From Plumapathes pennacea (taxonomy: Eukaryota > Cnidaria > Anthozoa > Antipatharia > Myriopathidae), in contig OZ038469.1 of assembly GCA_964036295.1 (NCBI GenBank), positions 2,402,501 through 2,466,500 on the forward strand: DNA of 64,000 nt. The letters are read 5' to 3'. The notes beneath the pieces were generated by a model. The model was not told the DNA's origin and did no database searches. It worked only from the letters and a program-made list of their open reading frames with translations. Of this stretch, positions 1 through 12,540 are shown one piece after another. The position numbers and the translations under genes were made by a program. Every line of letters begins with the position of its first letter. Positions within the stretch are counted from its first letter, which is position 1.

Positions 1-64
1 GATTTCATTGTTGTTCTCGCCATTTTGCTTTATTTGACAGCTACGCTATGATAAACCGGTGGAG

Positions 65-1621
65 ATGTTGAAATTTTTGTTGATCGTGAATAAGCAGGGA
101 CACACGCGGACTTCTCAATATTATGAGTTCATCGAGCTGGAGGATCGCAAGAATCTGGAAGCGGAGATCATACGGAAATGCCTCACAAGGAACGACAACC
201 TCGTAAGCAAGTTTCCTCTTTTGAAAGATTAAAATGATTTCTGACCTGACCTTTTCAAGAAAATACTTATGAAGTGTGAAGTGTGGGATGTGATAGATGT
301 GGACAAAATCATTATATTTATTGGCCGATATTTAAACTAAGGATTTTCTGTTGCCCTCATCCTAGTGTTCCTTCATGGAGTTTAAGGACTACAAAGTTGT
401 ATACAGAAGATATGCTTCTTTGTACTTCATAGTTGGAGTTGATTCAGAAGAGGTAAGGTCAGTGGAACCTACCCAAGCAACCATGTGACCAAAGTACTGA
501 CTGGCTCCTCAGTCAAATTTGAAATTTGTGAATAAGCCTCCCACAAGCAACCACAACCTCCTTTGAGGCGATCATCATTTCGGTTTTCTTATTGGAATTC
601 TTAAACCCACAAGCAACCATGCCATTTGTGAAAATCTGGTATTCTTGATATAGTGTTTGCCAAACAATGTCAGGCTATATGTGAATGTATTTTATGTAAA
701 AACCTGGTCAGAGTCAAGCATCAAATTTCTTGACCAACCACCTTGTTACAAAGTCTTGATTTCTTTCACATTTTAATTTGCTGTATTTTATGCAGAATGA
801 GTTAGCCATCTTGGAGTTTATTCATGACTTTGTGGAGACATTGGATAGATATTTTTCAAATGTTGTAAGTATTCAATCTTCACTACTGGTACATAAAAAA
901 TACTTCTCTCTTTCTCTTGATTGTGGCTCAATTATCCACACACCTGAGCTACTAATCTTGCTTCATAAGTAAACCTTAGAACTATGTGCCCGTTGATATC
1001 TAAATCCTTATTTTCACCTTTTACTAACTGTCATAGTTCAGCCTTTTCAAAAATATTATAATATTGTATTCAAAGCTAAAATTAATAACAGCAAAGTTTA
1101 TCACTTACCTTGCTTGATATTTATGTTTTCTCCTTATTTTTAAGTGTGAGCTGGATGTATCCTTTTTCTCTACTGAACAAACCATAGACTATTAATATGT
1201 TCTTAGTATTAATATTATTATCTTGATATAGACATTTAGCATGCTATCTTCAAGTGTAATACACTAACTCCCAAATGATAGCTTTTGTAGTGCAAAGTGT
1301 TCAGCATGTTTTTTCAGAGCCAAACAAACTTTTCAGTCCCACAGTGAACATGGTCCCTAATTGTGTGCTGTTGTTTGCCAAAAATGGAACTTGCCATTTT
1401 AAGTCATTTTGTGGGGGTGGAGTGGGGTGGGTTAGGGAGGGGAGGGAGAAAATATCAGCCTTATTCATGACAAGCTCCTTAACCTGGTGATAAAGATCAT
1501 GTTCCACCTGGATAAAGTGCACATGATTTTGGATGAAATGATCATGAATGGACATCTTGTGGAGACGAACAAGGACCGTATACTAGCTCCTATTGCTGTG
1601 CTGGACAAATTGGCAAAGTGA
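65..1621 (+). CDS. AP4S1: AP-4 complex subunit sigma-1, complete coding sequence in five exons
   Basis: Small (sigma) subunit of the AP-4 adaptor, which sorts cargo at the trans-Golgi network. Coding exons are 65-202, 366-452, 796-864, 1145-1156 and 1496-1621. All joins are in phase 0 and use GT-AG sites; the fourth exon is only 12 nt and encodes CELD. The product is 143 residues, against about 144 in vertebrates. It begins [15 protein letters not shown] and carries the family segments [48 protein letters not shown] and [19 protein letters not shown]. An acceptor at 39-40 precedes the start codon, so at least one non-coding 5' exon lies left of the window. Identity rests on remembered family sequence. 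The sigma-4 assignment over sigma-1/2/3 is favoured by the VNKQG...R start and the ETN-RILAP ending. Confidence 0.93.
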
Positions 1622-3174
1622 AACAGTGTTAAAACCTTGAGTTATTTAAGCGAAACCAAAGTCTGCTGGACGTTGAAGGAAAGAGAGGCTTGAGAGGTGG
1701 ACATACAGTAAAGTAGAAGTATTCCTGGTCTATGATACGAAGAAACGCTAACTGTCAGCAAGGCATGAGTGTGCAAACTGGAAATGCACAACTAAACTAA
1801 ACTAAACTAAACATTATTTTCTTAACCTTTTAAGGACGTTCGCGTACATTGTTTATGCGCACGCATTTACAATGGTCACTTGTACTTGTGCTTTGTTCTG
1901 CTAATCTTAGACAGATTGTTTGCCGTTTGGCGTGAATTTTTTTCAGGATCTAATTTTCGCGGATTTTCCCGCGAAAATTAGTTACCTAAAAAATAAACTC
2001 CTGCGCAAAAAATTATCCGCGAAAATTTACTCCATTTATTTAGATGACTGAGTTTCAATTAAATTGACTGCAAACAATGTTACGACCCTTTTCGACAGGA
2101 ACTTGACTGAAATCCGCGAAAATTTGTTCCCAGCAATAAAGTCTGAAATCCAAATTGTTCCCGCGAAGCGCAAAAAAATCGGCAATCCGCGAAATTAAAC
2201 TCCCGCGAAAATTTCATGTCACACTGGAGTCTAACTAGACTCGTGCCACAGGCGACATGGTTCACAGGCTTTTGTAATAAAGTATTAAGTGTTTTTGTGA
2301 AAAGAGGACAATTTGAATTATTTTGTAAACTCAAATATCCAAGTTCGTGTGGAGGGGAGTTCATGTTTCTTTGATTAGTTTTAAACTTCAGGCAGTGAAA
2401 CGTTAAAGATGTGAATAAAGTTGATCATTAACTAGCTACCACAATGATTGCTAGTTCTACCTGCAAATTTTGTCGGTTGTCTAACACCAACTGGTACCAC
2501 AAAATACAGGACATCCTTCTAACTTGTGGGGTTATTGTTTATCGCAAAAGGAAAAACTCCGGGAGCACGAGTGATTATTAAAATGCGATAAAGACGGGAT
2601 AAAAACGTATACGCTTCTGCGGCGGGCTTTTCATCGTGTGAATTTTCTCAGAAGGTAAGTGTCACGAGCTTATTTCGCTACCGTTTTGCGATTTACTACA
2701 GTCCGTCCTTTGTTGCAAGAGAAACGCTATGAAAAACTCAGAGGCCTTGTCCAATAAAACTTTTACAAGTGTATTCTACAAGTTGGACATAACAGACACT
2801 TATCCGTAACTTTTTAGTCTCTTCACCAGATGAAAGCCAGTTTAGTGATGTTGATAATAGTTCAGCTTGTAAAATTACACGCGCGCGGGACTCACGTAAA
2901 CGTACATTGAATTGACCCTTAGCGGGAGGTTATAATTTATCAACTAAGCCACATGTCTCTTTCTAAAAATCTACTGTAGTTGTACTAAACGTGGATATGC
3001 AGATCTGGCAGCATTGTTTGTGAAAATGTCGAATTTGTTTTTGTTTCGTTCTCCCAGTCGGCAAAATTGTTATGTCTCACCAACTGCACAATTTCGCTTA
3101 CACAGATTTCACGTTGAGATGAACGTCCCTGGTCTAATTTCTCCGTTCCATCTTCACTGCGATGGCAACAAGAT
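1622..3174. repeat. Intergenic spacer with simple and dispersed repeats
   Basis: No gene was recognised here. It holds a short pentanucleotide run of the ACTAA type near 1790-1812. At about 1935-2215 there is a stretch in which motifs such as CCGCGAAAATT recur in both orientations, which looks like a dispersed repeat. A possible poly(A) signal AATAAA at 2414-2419 is about 790 bases past the AP4S1 stop; its use is unproven. Confidence 0.45.
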
Positions 3175-5997
3175 ATGAGACAACAATCTCATTTCCCGCT
3201 CCTTGTCTTTCTTGTGGCCGAGTTCTCGCGTTTCACAGCCGTATCAGTTATCACTTCCAACAACCTTACAATCAGAGAACAAATCGTCGGTTTTAAGACC
3301 ACGTGGTGTCATCAACGAATCCGTCGATATGAATGGAACAGTTTGCTTCGGCCGTGTCTTCCCAGCATCCATTGGGAATCTGATGTCTGGAATTGCGAGT
3401 ACAGCACGGACGCTAGCCAGAGTTTTGTGAAATCCATGAAAATAAATCCCTCGGGTTTCTTTAGTGAAATTGTCATCCAATCCGTGTCCGCTGCAAGCAC
3501 AAACAAAACTATTGGCGGGGATTCATGGCGAGTTAACATCCGGGGACCCTCCAACATGGCTGTCCCCGTGTATGACAACAACGACGGTTCTTACCTGGTC
3601 GTGTTCTTAGTAACCGAGCCTGGAGGCTACCGTGCAGACATCATGTTGGACTACACGGCGTGCAATGGTTACCGTGATCCTCCGCGAGACTGGTTTAGTC
3701 GAGGTGAGTGACTGTGTGTTTTAAAAGGTGTTAGAGTGAATTTCGGGTATAAATCAAGAACCAAAGCCAAAGGCTGCGAGAAGACACTTTTAACCAACCA
3801 AAAGCCAAACCAGTTTGAAATTGATTTTACTTTGAAGTAGATCGACTAATCAGCAGTGCGAGTAAACGTCATTGGCGCCACTTCAGTGCTTGCTTGCGTG
3901 AGAAGATCGCAATTGCGTTTTACTGTTGTTCCTCTTCGGCCAAGAATGCTGCACCAAAATGGTAAACTTTCGACAATCACCTGAAAACCGCCATCTTTCT
4001 TGGGTTTTCCAGGTTGCCGTCACGGATCGTTTCAGCCGCCAGGGAGCCTCCGCCACCGAATAAATGACTTCCTGAACGAGCCTCTGGGGGGAGGGGAAGG
4101 GATCGTATTTGAAGTGCCAGCAGCCGTTAATCCTTTCATCCCAGGTAATTGTTCAAATTTTGTTGGATGTTGTTCAGTCCCACGGTTTAGGAGGGAAAAT
4201 AAATACGATGGTAACAACAATAACAACTAAACAACAACAACAACAACAAGTTCAAAGTTCACACAATCAAAACTCATTGCAAAGATCTAATTGACACGAC
4301 TATCTAATTTGGGGTTTGGATTGTTTAGAGCTGGAGACGTTTAAGATCAACAGTCAAGTTGCCTGCAAAGAGAAGTGCAACTTACTCTGGGACGGCTTCG
4401 GCAGTTGGACCAATGAAAGATGGATGACGTTTCAAACGGGTGAGTTACGCCTCACGGGAACAGGTCACCAAACCTGCACTGGGGAGGGGAGGGTGCTTTA
4501 CATTTGCAACCGCGGAGATACATTTTCGACCCTGCAATCACCTTATTTTTACTGTCAGCGGGCATCGCACAACGACAGAAAATTCACGTTCAGTTTTCGT
4601 AGTGCGTGTAACGATTGTAGAACCTCAAGTCTTGGCCATGAAACTCAATACTAGGTCTCTATACTCCAGTATAGTACGCGACTCTTGTTCACTTTCCGTG
4701 TTCGGTTGTAGGACTTCCCGTCAGCCTCTCGCGCTCAGGCCACCAACAAGGCCGCGGTGTACTATGGGTGTACGGCGATTCAATCAACAGATATTTCTAC
4801 GAGGCCCTTCTGCGGCGGCCTCTGTGCTGGAGCGTGTTTCGCGCGTGTTACCACACCATGCTCTGGGTATACGTGTTGACGCGAACGGCCAAGGAAGAGA
4901 TGGACCTTGCAAATGGCGGGAAAAACCTGAACATTCCCATGATTCTAAGCGAGCTGCGCGCAGTGGTGTCTCGCGCGGATATGGACGAGGCGAGTGTACT
5001 GGTACTGAACGCGGGAGTGCATTTGTTGAAGAGTGCCAGTTTTTACCAGTATCAAGAAATTATCAATGGCTTTGTTTACATTCTGAAAAATTACTACCGA
5101 GGAACAGTGGTGTGGAAAAGTACGACTTCAGTTCACGACCAACAAGAGCTGTACAGCGGCTGCTTTCGCCGTTTTCACACAGAGCAGGTGAGCGAGCCTG
5201 ATCCAGGCCCCACTCCCTTTGTGCAGAAAATTTATTATCCCTCAATAATGATGGTGCATTGCGCGCTCAGTGTTAGCTTTGTGCCTCTTTTTTAGATATA
5301 TCTCAAACTCGACAGATCTTTCGTTTTTTAATTGGCATCATTGAATCCGACGCAATCTTTTTCATACCAACATTCTTTGTAACTAATAGCAGTAAATCTA
5401 AATAGTATTGGTTCATTTTTTTGGTTGATTTTGTCAGTAAAAAGTTTAGTCAAATGACAAGTTCCCTGATAACACAAGCGCGCAAAGTCTTTAAAGACAG
5501 CTTTTAAAACAAATTGCCGCGGCGTGACCAGCCGGCTAAAACAGTGAGTTTTGCTTTCGATCCTGATTGGCTGAGCAATTGCTTACAACCAATCAAAAAG
5601 CATTTAGAACAACTCTATGTAGGGCAGCAAGGTGCTGTCTAATATACAAGTGTCCCCGATTAGTATACCACACGCGATACGCTAGAAGATTTGACACTTA
5701 AATAAAGTTCATGATGATGACACAAAAACTGATGCAAGTATCAGTTCTCGTCATGTTCCCCACACGTTTAAAAGTAGAGTAGTGTGGAGAATTTTATAAT
5801 TATTTACACCTTTTTTTCAGCGCGTGCAGCTTTTCAACTCTTACGCTACGAGTGTCATGTGCAAGGCCGGCTTCCTGGTACTAGATGTGTACCCGTTATC
5901 AAGCTCCTACCCTGGAGGTACCTTAGACGGAGTCCATTACCAGGACTCTGTATTCGACCCCGTGATTGATGTCCTGGAAACGTACTTTCAAACATAG
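3175..5997 (+). CDS. NXPE family / PC-esterase domain secreted protein, five exons
   Basis: Predicted secreted or luminal protein with an Ig/filamin-like N-terminal part and a GDSL-type PC-esterase C-terminal part, as in the NXPE family. Exons are 3175-3703, 4013-4144, 4329-4439, 4712-5187 and 5821-5997. Joins fall in phases 1,1,1,0 with clean GT-AG sites, giving 474 residues. The N-terminus has a hydrophobic stretch (HFPLLVFLVAEF) that could be a signal peptide. Around residues 125-175 lie GGDSWRVNIRGPSNM and NNDGSYLVVFLVTEPGGY, typical of the NXPE beta-sandwich. The esterase nucleophile motif GDS is at residues 279-281 and the late Asp-x-x-His (DGVH) at 452-455. The exact family member cannot be named. 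The start is the first in-frame ATG of the exon; an upstream exon remains possible because the first 80 residues match the family poorly. Confidence 0.75.
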
Positions 5998-6174
5998 ATT
6001 GGACCTTGTGCACTGTCTGTGGTGACTAAACCCTCTTACTGGCAACTATTTTAGTTATGAAATGCTGCTTAACGTTTCCTCGTGTTCTCTCCTCAGTGCT
6101 AAATTTTATTTGTATACAGTTTAAGCAAAACCTATTGTGCAACGATAGAGCCAAACCTGAATCATTCACTATCA

Positions 6175-6429
6175 AAGGCGAAGTCAACCCGAAAAAATGT
6201 CCAATTCCTGAACTGTTAAAAGTAGCATAAAGGTGTGACCACTCAAATGAAAGCTCTCAGCTAGAGCATTCGAATAGCAGTGCTCACTTCCAACTCTTGA
6301 GCTGTCAAATGAAACCTAAAGGTGTGACCACTCAAATGAAAGCTCTCAATGGGTACATTCTAATAGCAGTGTTCGCTCAAACGAAATTCTAAACGTGTTA
6401 CCACTCAAACGAAAATTTCTCAATTAGGG

Positions 6430-6460
<31 letters not shown>
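6175..6460. repeat. Imperfect tandem repeat (GACCACTCAAATGAAAGCTC type) and poly-T tract
   Basis: The phrase GTGACCACTCAAATGAAAGC occurs at about 6236 and again at about 6325, followed by degenerate versions, then a pure T run at about 6428-6460. A related array lies at 38735-38935. It looks like a dispersed repeat family rather than coding sequence. Nothing else recognisable lies between 5998 and 8380. Confidence 0.55.
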
Positions 6461-6465
<5 letters not shown>

Positions 6466-8380
6466 CAGTTACTTTTTAAGGCGCTAATCGCAGTAGCGCG
6501 TCGTGATCAAATATGAATGGATAAAAGTGGCATAAATGGAAGACCATGACAAACAACATTCCAGTTAAATTTAATAGCTAAGGGGCCTGGTCGCACTAGT
6601 CGAAAATAACTCAGCATCGAGAGTAATACGACGGCTTCTTCAATGTTTGGTAACAACTTGCTGACATATATTTCTTGTGGCAAGCGCTGTTTGCACTTCA
6701 AATGATGCAAATGTCGATATGATGTCGCCGTAAAATTACGAGTGCGACTAGGGCTTAAGGTGCCAAATATATACTGTTCCACTTTTCCTCATTTAAACAA
6801 ATGATCGTATAATCCATTCACAACCGATGAACAGCGTAAAAAGACTTCCCTGCCCAGTATATACAAGCTTGTACATGTACAGAGGCACGTTGCAATCTTT
6901 TGGGCTGCCATATTGAAAATGAAACAAAAAACGTGGATCCTGACTGGTTGTGCGGTTCGACAAAGCTTTCAGTCTTTCTATTCGGATATGTTTTCGCAAT
7001 TTTATCTTCTAGACGTTTTGTTTCTGTTATGCAAAGCCAGAATTAAATTTGATAGCATGATTCCGCCAGATGAACAACGCTCGCATGCATATGACGTCAT
7101 TTCCGGCTGAAACCGCGCTGTGTCGACTCTGAGACACTCGCACCACCGGCTCTGCCTGTTGATCTATTTTAAGAAGTATTGAATTCCACGAACGCTTGCT
7201 CTCTAGCCGAGAGTTTTTTCTTTTATGAAGCCGGAAGGAGAAGAGGGTAGTATCCAATACATCCGATGTGAATCTGATGGACACTGTAGGAAGTTGGATG
7301 GGTGTCCAATGGACAGATGGCTTTAAATCGGACCAACCGGACGGTCCGTCCGATCGTGTCAGATAGACCGATGGAGATATAGTGAGTGAAAATATTCCAA
7401 GTGTCGTGTCTACACTGCTCCAAAATGTTGATCAATGGACCGATGGACGAACTAATCGGACATTCTCTTTAGAACGAAGCAACACGTGTGAGTCTCCATA
7501 CAGGCCCCTAAAAAGTTGATCGACGGTGACCATAGAACCGATAGATACAGATAAAGAGGAGACATAGCCAACCAAATGATGCATTTATGAGCACCAAAAG
7601 ATCGAAATACCCCAAAACTTGTTATCATTAGGTAAGATACCGGATGCCGATACGGTTTAGTGTACATTGTGTTGGTATCAGAAACTATTTAAAATTAAAA
7701 AGACTGGAGCACACAATATCAACAACAAAAGAAAGAAAGTCAAAAGGCACAACGATGCGATGGCTTGTTCACAAACATAATTTTAATATTTTACTTTCGA
7801 TTTTCTCGTACAAGACATCCTCACTATTTGAGAGAGAGAGAGCAGTGTCAGTGTTAGAGTCACCGCCAGTCTCCGTGAAATGTTCAGGACAGTCCAGTTT
7901 GAGCTTGTTGATGCCGCGTTGACTGAAAAGTGTCCTTGGCCAGTTTGCAGTCTTGTCGGCATTCTGAAGCTCCGGCTGATTGAAGATAATATAACTTGCT
8001 GAGATGCTGTTCGTTCTGAAGTTCCCCCCTCAAATTTGTGTGAACCGATGCAGCTATTGACCGGCGGGAATGTTGCAGTTCATCATAGCTTGCTCCCGGA
8101 AAGCCCACATAATCCCTCGTCGAAGAAGCTGTATACAAAGGAGCTGAAATGTCTAGCTCGACAACGAAAGCTCAATAAGTCGAACATTTAAAAATACAAA
8201 AACTGGATTTTTTTTTACCTTGGTCCCTGTTGCAGACTTTCTCTACTGAAAAACTCCTTAAATCTGATCAATAGCGCACAGCGTATCAAACCGGCACTAT
8301 GAAACAAGCGGTAAATCAAATCTTTTCTATACATATTCTTAAATTTCCAACTGATTCGAACAGGTGCGTGTAGAAGCCTT

Positions 8381-8599
8381 TCAAACAATTCCGTCACAGG
8401 TGCAAACGCAAGAATTTGTCTGCTCTTCTTTCTTGTCGTGACAAGGAACCCATGAATCTTTCAGTTTTACTTCCAGCTCACTTTTGCGTGATACATCCCA
8501 CAGCTTCTTGAACAGAAGAACAAGTGCGAGTAGAACCAGAGCAATAACTGCAATGGTGGCAACTTGGAGGACCAAAAACACTTGCTCGTCTGAAAACAT
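8381..8599 (-). CDS. Candidate small single-pass membrane protein (72 aa)
   Basis: Not recognised. The ORF encodes 72 residues: a short acidic N-terminus (MFSDEQVF), about 25 strongly hydrophobic residues including TIAVIALVLLALVLLF at about 15-30, then a basic/charged tail (KKLWDVSRKSELEVKLK) and a Cys-containing end (CVCTCDGIV). This is the pattern of a type I or III single-pass micropeptide. Upstream on the same strand is a TATA-like sequence at 8655-8664, placing a plausible start site near 8630 and a short leader of about 30 nt. No clear AATAAA was found downstream, and the ORF could instead be the first exon of a spliced gene. Chance ORFs of this length are common, so confidence rests on the transmembrane pattern plus the promoter spacing. 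Confidence 0.4.
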   Translation of the reverse strand: MFSDEQVFLVLQVATIAVIALVLLALVLLFKKLWDVSRKSELEVKLKDSWVPCHDKKEEQTNSCVCTCDGIV

Positions 8600-8654
8600 C
8601 CTGTCGACATAAAACTGCGACTGAACTACTGCTATGGTATTAGGGGCGCCCCCC

Positions 8655-8664
8655 TATATATTTC
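8655..8664 (-). promoter_or_regulatory. TATA-like box upstream of the small membrane ORF
   Basis: Read on the minus strand this is AATATATAGG, about 56 nt upstream of the ATG at 8599. With the usual 25-30 nt TATA spacing, transcription would begin near 8630. Inferred from sequence only. Confidence 0.4.
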
Positions 8665-9549
8665 ACTTTCGACCAATGAAATCACAGCACATATCGTTGT
8701 CACAGAAACGCGACCACTTTCAAAGTTATGTCAAGCAGCTAGCAGGTTTTACTCTAAGTTTCGGCTAGTAATATTTAAAATCAGAATGTTTCAACGGAAC
8801 AGAGGTTGCTGTGCGTAAAAGATGTACAAAAGAAACCTTCCACTGATGAAGAACTTGTGCTCGAAACTTCACCTAACACTATATTCTTTACGGCGTTCCT
8901 AAATCTTACGCTAATGCAATCTGCATTTTTACCGCCACGCGGCGATACAGACAGAACTAAGTAGTTCTCAAAGGGATTGGGCGCTTATATTTTGTATCCT
9001 TTTTTGTGTACGCAGCAACACCCTAATCCTTAAACTCAGCCATACTCAGACACTCGACTCGCCAGCCTCATTAAAATCCAGCTCCAAGAGAAGGGAATAT
9101 ATTGGCTACAGCCAAATCCTGACGACAGAAGAATTCAAACAGAATTATTTTGATTAAAGGAAAGTTGATTTTGGATGCGGAAAATTTAAGGCTACTATCC
9201 TTGCTAAGGAGACTTTTTGCATATCGACACTTAGCAATTTAGTATCTATCCTTTCGTCGGTATTGTGATATTGTACCAGCACGACCTATTTTGCTGTTGA
9301 CATAAACCACTTCCGAAACAGTTAATAGATGAATGTCTCAGCGACGTTCAAGCAAGTTTTCAAGGATGACTAAGACTCCGCTGAGAGGACGCTAAAAGGA
9401 ATATCAGCCTTGAAGTCTATTTAAACCTTCCGCACATGCAGATTAATATACACAAGCTTACTAACCACCAAATCAGCAGGGGTCACATAGTAGAGAATGT
9501 ATAGTTGATTTCACTCATTTTTTTCGATTTTGTAAAATACACGACGTAC

Positions 9550-9625
9550 GTTACCCGCTAACTGCTGATGTAAATTTGATGTTACACTGATCGACTTGCA
9601 ACGATGTCTTACAGCGATACGATGT
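9550..9625. repeat. Degenerate copy of the GGTGTTACACTGGTCGATTTGC MITE
   Basis: The stretch reads GATGTTACACTGATCGACTTGC followed by GCAACGATG..., matching with several changes the end of the intact elements at 30517-30739 and 35577-35795. The remaining sequence from 8665 to 10231 shows no gene I can support. Confidence 0.5.
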
Positions 9626-10231
9626 TGGTCAATTTTTGGCGCAATACTCGACGGCTCCAACAAGTATTGTACAACTCTTCCTGCAGTTCTCATTGTGGTT
9701 GTGTTTCGTCCATTTCGACGACCACGTTTATCATTACAGTCTGTAGGATATTACACCTGAATGATCTGTAGCACAAAATTGTTGGTGCGTCTGCTGAGAA
9801 CCACGTGACGAAGCCTGAAAAGTGACCTTCCACGCACAGGACACGTGACCGTTGGCGCGTGACTTACCACGGCCCTTGAGCAAAGCAGTTGCAACTTTTT
9901 CGTGACATCGCAATCTGCCAGTAGAACACTTTCCCTTTTCGGACAAAAGTGAAGTCCTCAGACGTAACCCGTGCGAGGAAACGGAAGTGCGTGGTCGGTG
10001 CGTGGTTTATAAACAATGCTTTGTACAGCACTTTCGCACAGCATGCATGGTTGAGTTTCACTTGCAAGCGCTCTCGCGGTTTTATGGTGATTCGTGCCCT
10101 GACATGAACCCCTCAGGGGCCCTGGATATCACGTTCCAGTCCCATATATCCGTAAAATTACTAACACACAGCAATTTTTGTACCCATACGCAAATCGCTG
10201 ATGTCCGCCGCTGTCCTCAATGCGTGCTGCC

Positions 10232-12507
10232 TCATTCGTGTGCTGTGAGCTCAGGCTTGTTCACGTGACCAGTCTGCGCTGCCTCGCATTTTCTGCGCAG
10301 TTTAAGTAGAACAGGGTAATGTATGTTCTCATCATAACTGGAATCTTGCTCTTTTGCCTACAAGAAAGACAAGCAAATGCATAAAGACTGCAAATAAAGT
10401 TTGCTCTTATCTACATAAAATACTTTTTTTTTCATAAAAATCTATAAAATAGTTTCTACCGTAGGGAGCCCAAAGTAATTCTTAAACTGGTTTACCTGTT
10501 GATGTTTAGTCCAGATGACGTCATCATAATTGTGACAGAGGTCCACCTGGAAGTGAGGCTTTGCTAAATCACAGAACTGTTCAAGTGTGCCGCCACGACG
10601 TGGAGCTACAAAGACTGCACACCCCTGAAGTATCAAGAAAGAAGCTGATAAACCGGACATTTCACTAAATGTACATTATGAATGGTTGGATGCTTATTTA
10701 CCCCTAGCTTTCAAAGACAAAACAGGCAACCCAGGCTTAGGGTGGCTTGGAAATTAGTCTTCTTTATAGAAGAGGGAGGGAGCAAAACCACAGACAACTG
10801 AAACACAGACAAACATGTGAGACGAGTTTCAGCTCCTTCAATCAAGAGTTTCGTAAACTATTTCATGTCATCTAGATTCAAACTCTTGTGAAGACTCATT
10901 TCCAGGCTCCCTAAGCCTGGGTCACCTATGAAAACATGTTTTATTAAAAAAAAAAAAAAAACAAAACAAAACAAAAAAAAAAAAAAAGATCATACCTCAG
11001 GTTTCATCAGTATATCCAGAATGTGCAACAAACCTTTGTGATACTCCACAAAAAACAAACTGCAGAAAATAGGAGAAAATAGAAGAAAGTTAGGATTATA
11101 GAGTTTACCAAGGGTGATGAACTTCAATTTTCCCCTTCAGTTTCTCACCACAGATTATTTTATACAGTGTAGAGAATTTGACTTTTGATAGCTTGCTCTA
11201 AGTGAACTGATTGAACTATCAATTCTCAGTACATCACTCATACATTTTTCTTTTGAATGATTAGGAGAATCTGTATTATGAACCTTGGATTGAAGTCATT
11301 GTAGCTAACTTGGAGGACAAAGGAAGAGAAATGGTCATCCCATTGGTGGCTAGGAGAATTTATATTATAAGCTCAGGAGTATAAAAGGTAATAAAACAAA
11401 ATATAGGGCAGGAAGTGAGCATGACATATTTAAGGATAAGAGAGAACTAGGCAACATACCAGTCTGCACATACAATAAAGTCAAACTTGTGCTTTAAACT
11501 TTTTGTGTCAGTCAGACGTTCATCCCATAAGAGATACCTGAGTAATATAAGTTCATTTTATGCACTTAGAATCTCATTAATCATTATTAACCTTTAACCT
11601 GGATTGGTTTTTTGTTTGTCGAGTTGTTGGGCTAAGTGGTTTCAGTAACTCTACTCTGGGGGGGGGGGGGGGGGGGTACTCAATAGGAATTTGGGTAGGG
11701 GTGTTCTGCTGACTCTATAAAACTCTGACCCTATTCAAGACACAAAAATGGAAATTTTGCTACCCTGTCTAAGACAAAGTGCTCTAATTTGATACCCTGT
11801 CCAAGACTAAGTTTAGATAAGTTAGCCTGCGTTGCACGCGTTTCCACTGGAACATATGAAGAAATCATGCGAAAATGACGAGAGCAAAAATGTGTTTGAG
11901 GGGGGAGGGGAAGAGGAGAAAATCTTCAGAAAATAACCCTGTTTAAGACATGAAAATGTAAAATTTGATACCCTGTTTAAGACAGAAGACTCTGAAAATG
12001 ATACCCTATCGGGCGGAACATCCCTATATAGGAAATATATGGGAGTAAACCCAGTAACTCTACTCCAGGGGGGTACTCAATAGGAATTTGGGTAGGGGTG
12101 TTCTGCTGACTCTATAAAACTCTGACCCTATTCAAGGCACAAAAATGGAAATTTTGCTACCCTGTCCCCCCCCCCGGAACTCTACCTTGCCTGCACATTT
12201 GTAGCACCAAAGGCTGCTCTGTTTTGATCAATAATAAGTTGGGCATCTGATAGACTGTTGAGGAATCTCCACTTCAACTTACGTTAGTCTCAGCTGATCA
12301 ATTCTACGTAAGGCTTGTGGGATGTGGCTTAATTACATAATCAGAATACTGCACAATGTGCTGGTAAGCTGAAGCCACAGATTAGGGCACAAAGGCCACA
12401 GTGGCAGTGGGCATTACCCCTTGATCTACCAAAAAAAAAAAAAAAACAAAACATTGTGAGCCCAAGTCCATGCCATGTCCATGGCTGCTATTACTTGGGC
12501 TCACAAT

Positions 12508-12540
<33 letters not shown>

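Noticed and set aside
3203-3430. 75-residue frame overlapping the first NXPE-like exon
   Set aside because: The frame ends without a donor, whereas the overlapping frame continues into the Ig-like region and a phase-matched splice.
4440-5201. 253-residue ORF overlapping the PC-esterase exon
   Set aside because: Runs through an intron and uses a different frame from the GDS-containing exon; no family features.
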